DNA from: Sphaeroforma sirkka
Lineage: Eukaryota > Opisthokonta > Ichthyosporea > Ichthyophonida
Reading direction: 5' to 3'
Assembly: GCA_001586965.3 (NCBI GenBank)
Contig: LUCW03000238.1
Location: forward strand, 25,001 to 89,000
DNA length: 64,000 nucleotides
Below the pieces are notes generated by a model. It was not told where the DNA came from. It did no database searches and saw nothing but the letters and a program-made list of their open reading frames with translations. The position numbers and the translations under genes are program-made. Positions 1-34,318 of the stretch are shown piece by piece; the first letter of the stretch is position 1, and each line of letters opens with the position of its first letter.

Positions 1-231
1 ATATAGATTGTGATCGGCTCAGGTGGGTCTATCCCGAATTGAGCTAGGGTTTAGGTTTTGGGCCCTGGCCGCGTGGCTCAAATTTTGAGGACACAGAAAT
101 TGTGTCACCAGGTCCATCCGTTCACTATCTTAATATTGATTAATTAAAGACAATGACTATCTGGCTTTAGGCCTGCGTGTTCTGTTTGAAAAATAGTTCG
201 CTTAGTGTAGTTTAGTCTAATCACAATCAAT

Positions 232-279
<48 letters not shown>

Positions 280-319
280 TTATATAGTACATATATATTT
301 GTATATACATATACATATA

Positions 320-351
<32 letters not shown>

Positions 352-551
352 TACTTTTAACCGTATACTTAAATATATATATATTATGTGTGTGTGCGTG
401 TAAGTGTGCATGTGTGTACATCTGTTTTCTGATTTATATATATATATGTATATTTATATATATTTATGTATACTTGTATATGTGTATAATATTGTACACA
501 CATATGCACGTGCGTACGCCTATATGTATATATATCTATTATTGGTAATAT

Positions 552-594
<43 letters not shown>

Positions 595-715
595 TTGTGT
601 ATGTATACATATATATATATATGTTGGTATGCATTTATAAATTGACGTATTATATATATATATATATATATCAGCGAGTATCTGACATGTGATTCTGTAC
701 ATTGTGACCCTACAG
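1..715 (+). other. PLC-gamma intron (3' part), AT microsatellites
   Basis: No exon seen in 1-230. A TAGGGTTTAGG motif lies at 45-55. Bases 233-355 are a compound (AT)n tract, and 375-670 alternates (AT)n and (GT)n. The apparent Tyr/Ile- and Thr/His-rich reading frames here are microsatellite artefacts. A missing upstream PH exon must lie left of the window. Confidence 0.7.
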
Positions 716-22809
<22,094 letters not shown>

Positions 22810-22989
22810 TTTCCACTCCTTGGATTGTACACTGAATGATGTCTGTGGCCTGCCGTCCACCGGATCTCAATACTAATGTGGTCCTGTGTCAGTGGTGGAC
22901 CATATCTCAGTAGAAGACGTGGCTGTGTATCGGAGGTTCAACGCCTCTTTCGGAGGATACGCTTGTATTGGATCATAGTTCAGTGCCAG

Positions 22990-24300
22990 GTGCTGTATGC
23001 GGGAGAGAACTGATTTTCTGTTAGAATAGTGGTGTTGTTGTACGGTCGGCAAATGTGCGATAAGAGGTAGGCGCACATTCTGATATCTGGGAAACCCCTG
23101 TAGAATTTCGCGAAATAGGCATGTCATGACCTTTTGGAATAATAATAAAAGGAGGTGCTTTGCACCAGTAGAGAACTGCAGTAGAAGGGGAATGATTCGA
23201 CTCTCCTGCTGAGCGAGTCATTGACTTCGCCCGTGTATATATTGGTTTCTGGGAGTGACAAGTGCTATTTTATATACTTAGCGGTAAAACGGAACGAGGT
23301 TGAACATGTTATTCGCGTAGATGTTTGTATCTGATTTTTAAAGCTTTCAAATACAAACCTACTCGACAAAGAGATCAGGCGGATATACCCTATCGCTAGT
23401 TTATAGGCGGACCTGAGTTTAGGATACGATACTTCCTTTGACGTCCCTTTGAATAGACAGGGTCCTAGACTGCGCGTTCGTGTTGTACTTGGTCTAGTGT
23501 CGAAATAATCGTGTCCACTAATAAGCCAGCTCTTAATCTTCCATGTTTATGAGTCCTTTATATGGGAGTGTGCGAGTTTTTACGATCAGGAGAACAATTG
23601 ATGAAACATTTGTAGCAGTGTGCTTGTATGCAGGTGGAATCTCTGTTGAAAAAATGACGTCTCAATACGATCAGAGGTAGGCGTATATTCTAATGTGTGG
23701 GAAGCGGCCCGTAGACTGCTCGAAATTGGCATGTTATGACTTTTTGGTATGACAATAAAGGGAGGTTGGTTGCGCCAGTAGAAATCTGCAGTAGAAGAGG
23801 AGTGAATCGACTCTCCTGCTGAGCGAGTCATTGACTTCGACCGTGTGTGTATTGGTTTCTGAAGTGACAAGTGTTATATTTATATAGTCAGCGGTATAAC
23901 GAAACGAGGTAAAACACGATATTCGCATAAATGTTTCTATCTGATTTTTGAAGCTTTCCATCACTAACCTACTCGACAAAGTTATCAGAAGCATGAACCA
24001 TACTACTAGTTCATAAGCCGACCTGAGTTTAGGATGAGTTAGTTCCTTAGGCGTTCCTGGGAATAGACAGAGTTGTCGACTGCTTGTTGGTGTTGTAATT
24101 GATCGGGTGTCGAAATAATAGTGACCACTAGTTAGACATGAATCCTAATTGATCGGGTGTCGAAATAATAGTGACCACTAGTTAGGCATATGAATCCTAA
24201 CAGGAGTGTGCGAGTATTGGAGTATTAGAGGTATAATTGATGAAACATTTTTACAGTCTCCACGCACAGCATTCAGATGCTGGCGGGTGGATGTATTTAT
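22990..24300. repeat. ~610-bp tandem repeat, two copies plus part of a third
   Basis: Copy 1 (about 22990-23570) and copy 2 (about 23570-24190) share long blocks such as GACTCTCCTGCTGAGCGAGT and ACCTACTCGACAAAG, offset by about 610 bp. A third copy starts at about 24190 (GAGTGTGCGAGT, AATTGATGAAACATTT). Both full copies keep a minus-strand frame MTRSAGESxHS...PPFIxIPKxHxMPIS, hinting at former coding use. A 49-bp tandem pair (GATCGGGTGTCGAAATAATA) sits at 24095-24190. I recognise no element family. Confidence 0.85.
23144..23149 (+). promoter_or_regulatory. Possible poly(A) signal of the PLC-gamma gene
   Basis: AATAAA, 335 bases after the stop codon, is the first such hexamer I see downstream. 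It lies inside the ~610-bp tandem repeat, so it may be fortuitous. Confidence 0.25.
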
Positions 24301-24950
24301 AAATGTTCACTGTAAAATAGCTCATATTAGATTTCCTCGGCCACGCGAAAATATAACACTTCTCTATGTAATCAATACAAAATTAATGAAACCTACTTTT
24401 AAATCTATTTATTTATTGACATAGTCAGTCGGTAGTTAAAATAGCAATACTATAGTTATACTTGCAACAAACTACGTACTGGTGAACCAGAAGTTGTGCA
24501 TATGCACCTAAATTGTTTTACGTTCTAATATTAAAGTTTAGCCAGGTTCGGCAGTGTCTCGAATGCTTTTACAAGATGATCGCCTTGGCTGCCCTATATA
24601 CTCCACACACAGGGCACCTCCTTGCTCCTACACTTGATGATCGCTTTAGAATCTGAGATACGTATACGTGAGTCAACAGCACATGACATCGGCAGGAGTA
24701 CATTTACAGGGACCGTTGTCTCTCTGTGAAGTGTCATAGCACAACAAACAATTCGTTGTGAAACAATCGCGCTGAACCCAATCGTTTCTCAGGAAACTGC
24801 GTAAAGGGATGAAACACTAGCACGTTTCTTTTCCATACAAAGGCTATCGGTCGCCTCAATATCTTAGCAAAATCGGCCGTTCTCAGTTCACACTGATTCT
24901 ATTCCAAACAGCTTATCGGTCGTTACGGTGTGTAACGGTGATTCGCATTA
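24300..24950. other. Intergenic, nothing recognised
   Basis: Ordinary AT-moderate sequence without repeats, RNA genes or long frames that I can support. Confidence 0.5.
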
Positions 24951-24952
24951 TT

Positions 24953-25345
24953 TTATTCAGATATCGCAGGCAGCGTATGTACAAACCGTTGAGACGGAAG
25001 CGAGTAGTCGCACGACGGTTGTATAAACAGTTGCGATATTGGCTTAAACTGCTCGATTTGTAGAATACTCTGAGCCATGTTGTTCGACGCACTGGTGTTG
25101 TGGGATTCGTAAGGGAGAGACATTAATGTCTCCACCTCAGTTGTAGGTACAAACATGGACCATTTATGCTGATGGTAGTCTTTTTCTGGTTCTAGATGTA
25201 AGACTGCTTCTTGAGTCAGCTGCACTTTGAAAGGCAACCACTTTTGTCTTTTATGTGTTAATGTCATGATCTTTATGTTTCTAACCTCAAAACATGTTTG
25301 GGTTCCCTTATTTATAGCAACGAACCAACGACAGAACAATATCGC
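24953..25345 (-). CDS. Hypothetical ORF / possible terminal exon, unknown product
   Basis: A minus-strand frame of about 130 codons free of low complexity, containing KWLPFKVQLTQEAVLHLEPE and KWSMFVPTTEVETLMSLPY. No ATG near its start; instead a good acceptor-like TTTTAG stands at the 5' edge, and AATAAA overlaps the stop. It could therefore be the last exon of a minus-strand gene. No domain recognised. It may equally be a chance frame. Confidence 0.25.
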   Translation of the reverse strand, partial: AILFCRWFVAINKGTQTCFEVRNIKIMTLTHKRQKWLPFKVQLTQEAVLHLEPEKDYHQHKWSMFVPTTEVETLMSLPYESHNTSASNNMAQSILQIEQFKPISQLFIQPSCDYSLPSQRFVHTLPAISE

Positions 25346-25349
25346 CTAA

Positions 25350-26087
25350 AACCAAATGCAGGCCAAAAGAGGTGTCCAAGAGTGTCAAGAGTCAAGGCTC
25401 CTATCCTAATCATTTGGATTTCCCGTTCATAACCATCATGCGGAAGAAATATTTATCGATATTGTTTTTTTTTTCTTTCTTTTTTTCTTCTTTTTTTTAA
25501 AAACAATGTGGCGCATGGAAATTCGAAAATGGAAGTGGCAAATATAAATATTGGAGTGTGAAGAGCATTCAAGAGTGTGAAACCATTAGAGACATTGATA
25601 AGACATCAAAGATAGTCAAGAATTATCAAACCCCATTAAAATTGGAACATTGTACGAAATCTACGAATACGATAATCGATATCAATCTCCGACTTTCGCC
25701 ACAGTCTATGTACACCTAACGGTAAAAAATGGAAAGAAAATAAGCATTACGTTCAAAGTTTATCCTAAATATAGTCCTTCGGGTTTTTAAGTAGGTCAAT
25801 TTTTTGAGGCGGCCTAACATGCACTAATTGTCTAAAAATCAGCCCGCACATTAAGATAACATTCTGTGACCACTATTGTTTATCTATAATACTTTTGTGT
25901 ATCCACGTATACACATCAGAAATTCTGCAACTGTAGCCGTCTGGGAGCCTCCAGAGAGGACGCAGAAACGTTATCATCGAATACTTCATCAACTAGGGCA
26001 CCATGGGTCACAAACCGAACCCTGCACGCGAAAAATACTGCACGGAAGGGTGAGCTGTAACACCGGACAACCGTGCACACAACACAC
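25350..26087. other. Intergenic, nothing recognised
   Basis: Includes a T-rich run at about 25465-25500 and otherwise unique AT-rich sequence. No supported gene. Confidence 0.5.
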
Positions 26088-26103
26088 GCACACACACACA
26101 CAC

Positions 26104-26171
<68 letters not shown>

Positions 26172-26463
26172 CATCAATGTGCGTGCAATGTGTAAATGCG
26201 CGTGATGATGTGTATGTGCGTGTGTGCGTGTGTATGTGTGTGTGTGTGTGATGATGTGTATGTGTGTGATATATTGACACATTATTATTGATTATGTGTA
26301 TTGTGTGTGTGTATATATATGCGTATATATATATATGTGTGTATGTGTGTGTGATGTGTGCATGTGTGTGCGTGTATTGGTATTGTGTGTGTATGTGTGT
26401 GTGTTGTATATACATGATATTATATTGTTATATATATGTGATATTATGTTATATATGTATATG

Positions 26464-26562
<99 letters not shown>

Positions 26563-26665
26563 CGTATACACATTCACACACACACACATGCACATGCACA
26601 CACAGAGAGAGATACATACATATATCCACACACACACACACAGAGATGCACACACATGTCCACAC
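26088..26665. repeat. Compound microsatellite block
   Basis: (AC)n-(AT)n at 26088-26170, GT-rich sequence 26210-26460, (AT)n of about 46 units at 26467-26560, then AC-rich sequence to about 26690. All long frames here are repeat artefacts. Confidence 0.95.
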
Positions 26666-26699
26666 ACACATACTTAACGGCCACACACACACAGTGAAT

Positions 26700-29590
26700 G
26701 CAAAATAAGACCGCCTTTTAATTGGACGTCACGCTTTTCGTAGTCCTATTACTCAACGAAAGGTCAGTTTTTCAGGTGCAAATTTAGAAGAAAAAATCAT
26801 GGTCGATTTGCCCCCGATATACTTTAAAACGCATACAAAATAATGCTTTTTTCGTTTAGGCCGCCAGGTCTACAACTCTTACACTCTAAATAGTAAATAT
26901 AGACTACCTACAATCTCTCTCTCTCTACTAGAGGAGTAGGAAGTGTCTACAGATTACCGAGCACCGACCAGCAGACTACAAGCCTACATATTCAATATTG
27001 GCTTGAGGTACATATATAAAATAGGTATGTAATTACAGTCATACAGTCTCACCGACTCACCACACACTGTACAGGCGACGCCGCGGTGTACACTGAACAG
27101 TGAATCTCGCGTACAGATTACACTGGATACTCTACAGAGTTCAGAGTACAGTCTACAGAGTACAGACTACAGACTACTACAGAGTAGTTTGTGTAGAAAA
27201 AAAATATGGATAATATAAAAAAATACAGATAAAAAACATTACTCTGAACTTTTTGACTTTTTCGGGCCGTTCATTTCTCTTGTTGTCAGTCATCAGTGCT
27301 CACAAGTTCATATTTCACAAGCCCGTGACGCTCTGAGTCTCTGACATCAGACATCAGTCCGTCACACGTGTCCATCAGTTTGTTCTGGACAAACGAAAAC
27401 CCGACTATCTGCCTGTTCGTTCAACAAACAAATTTTATTTGGCACCTTTGTACAAAAGAGTCCATATTATCGTTTTTTTGTGTAAAAAACCACAGTTTGT
27501 CTGCCTGTCTGTCACTCAGTCTGATGACTGACCACTCTGACATTCGAGCGTCTGCCTGTCTGCTCTCTGGTAAATAATAAAAAATAAAACTCCTCGTATA
27601 TATATTTTTAAAGATATGATTTTATGGGGTGAATCATATTAATCAAACAGGGGGTATAATCTATTTAACCTCATGGCCCTCAGCCCTCAGCCCTCAGCCC
27701 TCAAGACGCTCAAGCCTGCGCCAATTTGTTAGAAGAAGCAATGAAACATAGCCTTCAATTGAAACAGAAGAAAGGATATTGATGCCCAAATAGGTTTACG
27801 ACCTATTTTATTTTATAAAAAACAATACAAAACAAATAGTCATTTCGTAGCATTCTAAAAATTTAAAAACAGAAGGGCGAAGGCTATGCTTTTATTTAGT
27901 GTAATTTTTTTTAACTGCCGTTTTTTTAACTATAGATAAATATTATTAATTAGTTACCGTAGCCAGTAGCCACCACTTAATACTAGCTTCAGTTACCAAC
28001 AGTATGTATGGCGTATTGGCGTAGGCCAAATCCGTATAACGTTTATTGTTTTTTTTAAAGAATACAAGAATCGTGAGAAGTTGAGTCTCTCTCTGGTATT
28101 TATGTACTGTAAATAACATTTTGTCTTTTAAAATGAATCAAAATTTAGAAGGCTAAATATGCAGATAGACTTCTAAATTATATAAAAAAGACGTACATTA
28201 ATTTAACAATAAAAAGACACAAAAATCTATTTCAAATATTTTTATATAAATTTTTAAATGAAAATAATTGCTACGAAAGTGATAGTAGGCCCGGTAGGGC
28301 AGAATGAGGCGCTATGCTGCTAAATATACAAATTGTCATCTTTTAAAAAAATTGTTGTATTTATGCTGTTTTTTATTATTCGAAAGTCAGAAACTCAGGA
28401 CTAATTTTAAAAGAGAAACAATTTATTTTTTTAAATAATACAAAAACTATTCTAAACTTTCCGGACTCCGGGAGGCGTATTTATATTGTCCAATTGTCGA
28501 TAAATATAAAACAAGATAGAACCACACATAATTTGTCTTTTGTTTGTTTTTTGTTTTTGAAATCAGAAATGTTGTTTTGTTATTTTTTAAAAAATATATA
28601 CCAACATAAAAGTCTAAACTCTAAACTCAAGTCTTAAACTCTATAAAACACCAAACATCCAAATTGACAAATTCAAATTTTGTCTTCAGTTCGAAGTATT
28701 AAAAAATGATCGAATGATTATTTAACATTACTTCGTCAGCGCAATATCGACTTTTTAAGCGGTCGATAATTAAAATGCGGTGCTATGAAAATGAAGCATG
28801 AATTGTGGCTCTTTTGTGGAATTGTATAGGGCTACTCCTAGAGTCTAGAGTAGAGGTGGTAAAATCAGTGTGAGGACTGAGGAGTAGCAAATGAGGACTA
28901 CTATTGTATAGTGAATGAATAGTTACGCGAAGTGAACTCTTGGACTTGTTGTGTGATCACTGTGAAGACTTGAAGTCGATGATAGTGATACTGATAGGTG
29001 AAGTCTCCAAGAGAGTGTGTAAACAGTAATCACTGAGGATGAGTGATGAATAAAGAGTGGAGCACTGGATTAGAGTGTTTTTATATAGCCGGATTCTAGT
29101 AGTAGCAGGGCAAAAAGTAAAACGACAACGGTTGAAAAATAAATACTAAAAACTTCAGTATTTTTATTTTAAAAGGAATTAGCAAAGAAGATATTTCGTT
29201 TAAAAAAGCAAGGAAGAGTGTCACTAGCCCTGCTATTCTATTAGATCATATACATATCCTCTACTGTATTGTTTGAGCTTTAAAAGAATGTCAAAATAGG
29301 CGACGACACATACTCGAACTTCGGAGTCTTTGGAGTTTGGGTCCTGAATACTGATATCAGTCTTTTGGAACGATAACTGACGACTCACTCCACTCACGAC
29401 TGCGATCGCTAATTATCGACGTCATTCTTCCTTCGATGACCTTATTAACTATTTTTTTAAGTAATTGTAAATTCAAACTCAAACTCTCCGTCATGCAATT
29501 GTGTCTAGCCTGTACGGCGTCGGCACTATTCGTAGTCCCGCATCCCCGTGTGACTATCTGACTATCTCCAGTCCACACTCCACGAGTCCA
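26700..29590. other. AT-rich intergenic DNA, nothing recognised
   Basis: A/T-rich with CAGACTACAGA-type short repeats (27120-27190) and four copies of CCTCAGC around 27675. No gene, RNA or named element can be supported. Confidence 0.5.
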
Positions 29591-29619
29591 CACCTAAAAA
29601 CCCATTACTCTTTTAAAAA

Positions 29620-29815
29620 GCCTAAATATCATATGACTAAAAACTATGACTAACAACCTTGTGACTAAAATTATGACTAAAACCCCTTATGCCTAAAATT
29701 TATGACTAACAACCAAATGACTAAATTTTTATGACAAAGTCCCTTATGACTAAAATTATGACTAACAACCGTATGACTAAATTTTATGGCTAAAACCCGC
29801 GTTTGCCTAAATTCT
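29620..29815. repeat. Degenerate 13-15-bp TATGACTAAAA minisatellite
   Basis: About 14 units of TATGACTAAAA(A/C)(C/T) alternating with TATGACTAACAACC. Confidence 0.85.
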
Positions 29816-29977
29816 ATTCCTAAAAGTTTACTACTATTTTATTATACATTAGTACTCTATGACGAATTCAAATGTCAAACTAACTCAGTGGTAAAGTGAT
29901 AGTATATATGCATGTATATATGCATGCATTTACGCGGTCCGAGTCGGCAATTTTAGTGGTTTTCTTATGGCTGTTAG

Positions 29978-30096
<119 letters not shown>

Positions 30097-30099
30097 GGA

Positions 30100-31140
30100 T
30101 ATTGTTTTTTTTAGTTTCGTGTACACGCCACAGACACACAAAGCTTTAAATACACGCACTCTCTCTCACACACTTCAAACGCGCACATGTTCACCATAGT
30201 AGTGATTGATGCATCAATTATTAGTGATGCATGCATTGATCAAAAACCATAACACAAGAAATGTTGAAAATGTTCAAGGTTGTGAAAGTCCATCCACAGG
30301 TTTATTGTTTTATACTATCAAATAAGTAACAACTAACGGGTAGGTAGCGCACAGCATGTATTAACAGCATTTACGCATGGTAGTATTTAGTGTACTTATT
30401 TAGCTAGTTGAATGTTTGTACCAGTATGTGAATCCTCGCCGTATCTATCTACGAGAGTAAAGATAATGCGAGTGCAAGGGTCATCGGTGCAACCATATTG
30501 TAAGAGTGTACTCCGCGTATTGTGTGCGTTTGTTTATTGTGGTCGTTCTAGTATATATTATTGTGTTATATTCCTAATTATGAGACTCTGAGTCATGCCC
30601 ACACGTTGCTTGACAACGGTTGTAGAATTAGTAGCATTGTCTATTCAGACCCTGTTAATATGGCGTAAACACGTGATAGCTGGATAGACTTAGAGTAGAA
30701 TCTATTGGGTACTGACTAGTTCAAGGGGACTGCATATTAAACACCGATTTAGAGTTTAGGGTTTTAGGGTTTTAGTATACGCTAAGAAGTCTAAAACATG
30801 TCAATTAGGCCCAAATATAGACGGTCGGCCTGCGGCCCCCCCTTCTCCTTTTTGCTTTAGAGTTTCAAATTTCAAATTTGGGTGCCCTCCAGGCACCACA
30901 CATATGCCCGCGCTATACAGCGCGGTGGTCCCACCGTAGTGCACCATATCTGAGAAATATTTTAGATTTCATTGATTAATAAAAATAGAATTTTAAATTT
31001 CATGAATAGCAGACTATTGTCTTTCGGAGTCAGACCCTTTACAACCAATACCTCTTCGTTACTACCACCAATAGACTCTAAGACTGATTTACCTGGCATA
31101 AGTAGGATATCGTCAAGGACAACATATGTCACATAGTCAC
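30100..31140. other. Intergenic, nothing recognised
   Basis: Unique AT-moderate DNA. GTTTAGGGTTTTAGGGTTTTAG at about 30748-30770 is telomere-like. A short palindrome GCGCTATACAGCGC lies at about 30910. Confidence 0.5.
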
Positions 31141-31199
31141 AGATGTCACAATCACATTCACAGCGCACGCCGCAGCGCCACACACGGCGCACAGTCATA

Positions 31200-31660
31200 G
31201 CACGGTTCATATTCATAGTCTCAGACTCTCACAGTAAAGAGTCCTCAGTCCTTAGTCACCACGCCTCAGTTAGTCAGATACACACTCACCACTCACTCTC
31301 GAGTCCCCAGTCCACACTCCAGTGACTCCACACTCCATAGATCACAGTCCACGCAAGACGGCGAGAGACTCCAGAGGCACAGAGCCACAGACCAGAGTTT
31401 CACAGATCTCCGGGCTTCAGATCCAGTCTAGAGTCCAGACCATTGAGACCAGTCCTTAGTCCTCACTGTCCAGACTCCAAACTCCAGACTCCAGTGTCTA
31501 CTGTCCAGTGTCCAGTGTCCACGGTCCCACGCTACTCGAGAGATTAGAGAGTCTCTACTAGAGAGTTGTATCTAGTAGTAGGTAGTCTACTTATTTTAAA
31601 AAACGTAGTGTCCATACAGTATACTCTATACTCTGACTCTACAGTCTACACTCTACAGTC
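31200..31660. repeat. Low-complexity CAGTCC/CCAGACTC-rich region
   Basis: Many short words of the type CCAGACTCCA, CAGTCCACA and GTCCAGTGTC without a fixed period. Probably decayed simple sequence. Confidence 0.6.
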
Positions 31661-32480
31661 TACACACGCATACATTTGTCAAATAGTTATTCGTACATAT
31701 TTCAAAAGATTTTGTCATGGCACCTATTTTTATTTATTGTACATATGTTCATAATTTTCTTTTTTTTTTCTTTTTTTTTCTATATAGTTGTTAATTTATA
31801 AGTTGGGCCCTTAGGACTATATATATAATATATGACTCATATTTTTGTTAGTTTTGAATTTTTGTCACTACCCATAACCCAACTGAGAGTCTTTTGCTAA
31901 ACGCTTTCGATTTTTTAACGATATCATGACCCTCGAGAGAAAGAAAAAATTGCCACAACGGACCAACGTCCGTAGGACGTTGTAAACTTGTATGTGACAA
32001 AAAAACAAAACACAACAACAATTGAACAAGGCGCCAAAATTACTGGATTGGTAATCGACACAAAACTGATCAATCACAATCTCTTATATAAAATTCGCCA
32101 TTAGGGTAGTGTTGTCCAAAATTGGTTTGCACCAATGCACCTTTTCTATTCTGCCTGGCGAAATCCGATCGGAAATACACCTCAATTGTCTTTGAATTTT
32201 CAGTTTGTAATATCAACCGTATTTGTCTCTGATTTAAAACAATGCTGATATTTTTAAGTACCGAACTTTCGGGTAATGTTCCTGGGCGTTAATAAAAGTG
32301 TGAGAACTTCTTAGTGTGTGCGATGACGTATAAGTTTGAAAACTAATAAGTTCGGAAAGTGCTAAGTTGTAAAGTGCGGTTTGTTGGCGAACGGCCGCGC
32401 AGCCTCGAAAGAAGAGGAGGTTGGTAAATGATTGGTACTTTGCAAACCGAAGTGCGGGATAATATGAACTGGAGGTTGGC
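31660..32480. other. Intergenic, nothing recognised
   Basis: T-rich stretch at 31755-31785. Short minus-strand frames look random. Confidence 0.45.
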
Positions 32481-32484
32481 AGAT

Positions 32485-32600
32485 CACGATATGATTGGTG
32501 AATGTTGAATGAACCGGCAGGCTCGAAATTAAGGGGATACACGATATGATTGGTGAATGGACTTGCAGGCTCGAAAATGAGGAGATACACAACATAATTG
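32485..32600. repeat. ~50-bp tandem repeat, ~2.3 units
   Basis: ATACACGATATGATTGGTGAATG-like units start near 32485, 32537 and 32583, with GCAGGCTCGAAA(A/T) conserved. Confidence 0.8.
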
Positions 32601-32999
32601 GCGGCAGGATTCTCAATAAATCCTCCGAGAATGACATACGAGGTACAGTTTATTCAAGAAGTTCCTTCTGCTAAGGTAGTCGTTTATTCAACAATCAATA
32701 ATAAGCAATCATAGAAATAAACTAAGTTCATCGTAGCATAGTGTTTGAGTCGATCTAAGATTACAAGTTTTGACTTTTGAGTTTAGACCAAATGCAAGTT
32801 GCAACCAACAAGCACTAACCAGTCAACAGTCATCATCCATTAAATGACATAGTGTGTTATTAACTTATTGTGGCCCGCCAAAGCATCGGTTGGGAGAGCT
32901 GCTTGGCGGTCTTAGCCTGCTTACTATATCATAATGGCGCCTATGAGGCTAAAAATGCTTAGGCGCCAATGTAAAATTTTCTATAAAAAAATATCCTGG

Positions 33000-33673
33000 T
33001 AGGTCCAAAACGGCCGCCCATTGGCCCTGACCTCCTTCAGCAATTACAGGAGTGCCACAACTTCCACGGTATCTGGACCTTCCACGAACACCTTGGATCT
33101 TTTCTCCGGCATGTTGAAGAACCATCGTACCCTCACCCGTCCCTGACACATCAACAAATGTTCCCCATACCCTGGCTAATCACGCTGTTGAAGTACTACT
33201 TCCAAATTTCGGTTCAAATCAAATCAACGTTTTTGTTGGTTCCGCCTATGATACTTCCGATCCAGGCCAGCCAACACATACCGAATTTATTCGTGGTCTG
33301 GTGCGGTATTGGCTTACCCCCATCCTCGCTCCTCGACCGAATTATGACGGATAAACTGGTCCTTCTCGGTATTTCATACTCTGAACTAACCCATTTCGCG
33401 GCACTACACGGCGCAGACTCGATCCGTACCACAGAGGTGGGTACTCTACTTAGTAGGTCCGCAAGCGAATATATGGAACATTCGATAGTAACAGTGTTTT
33501 GTCAACACCGGCCTAAATTGACTCAGCGCATATCTTCCATTGTCGACACACTTGACCAAAGCTTCAAACGGGAATTTACTGACCACTTCTTCCCATCAAT
33601 CTTTCCTGAACCACTACAGCGACTACGAGAGCCACACTACATGTTCATACATTGTAACATACATAACTGTCAT
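33000..33673 (+). other. Copy A of an ORF-bearing dispersed repeat, unknown product
   Basis: A 173-codon frame (33158-33679) reads MFPIPWLITLLKYYFQIS..., then VVWCGIGLPPSSLLDRIM and a helix-rich end. A diverged copy lies inverted at about 46750-47300 (MFLIPRLITLQKCYFQIA, VVWRGIGQPPTTLRNRIA). Similarity also extends upstream of the frame. Conservation across copies argues for a former coding element, but I cannot name the family. Confidence 0.5.
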
Positions 33674-33701
33674 TTTTGAAATAAATAATATCATCCCTAT
33701 T
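33674..33701. repeat. 28-bp direct repeat at left edge of copy 1
   Basis: TTTTGAAATAAATAATATCA and the next eight bases match 41039-41066 at 27 of 28 positions. Placed like a target-site duplication but far longer than the usual 4-6 bp. Confidence 0.85.
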
Positions 33702-33723
33702 TGTAAACTTCGATGGAAATTAC

Positions 33724-34318
33724 TGTAAACTTCGATGGAAATTACTAGGTTTCAAACTATATTAAACTAAAATACAATTTAGTCAGTTAGGATTTAGCAG
33801 TGGTAGCTTGTGTAAGAATGATTGGGACTGCCTCTTGTTAAGAGCCTAAATATCCTCGATCACACAGGGCGTACCTCTAGCTGTTCTTTATTGAATAATT
33901 TTCACTAGAAGTACTAAGTGTTCATGACCACTTGCCTAATTTGTAAATAGACATAATAACGTAAGTCACGTTAATACATTAGCTGATATAAATAAAGTTC
34001 CATCTGAAGAAAAGTTAAAAAAAAGAAAATGACTTATTGGATTTTGGAGATTGGCGGGAGGACCAAAATCTATAAGTAATAGTTCGGAGATTATAAAATT
34101 TAGTTTATAATATCCTACATCTACTAATGTCTCAAATAGGTCCAAGTAGATGAGTCATACCAAATACTCAGGCTATTGGAGCCATCAAAGTGAATTTAGA
34201 ACACTTTGGAAATATTGGAAAAAGAGCTTGTACTAAATTATTTAAAATACAAATAAAACCAATGTATTATCTCAATTGATCTTGATATTTTAGACTGACC
34301 GGAGGCCGTATTTCTACA
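33724..34318 (-). repeat. Copy 1, 3' LTR (595 bp, TG...CA)
   Basis: On the minus strand it begins TGTAGAAATACGG and ends CCATCGAAGTTTACA. A separate 22-bp piece of the same LTR terminus lies just outside it at 33702-33723. Confidence 0.92.

Noticed and set aside
29876-29962. tRNA-like stretch with ACTCAGTGGTAAAG and GGTCCGAGTC
   Set aside because: The box B match is poor, the acceptor and anticodon stems do not pair, and the middle is ATGCAT repeats.
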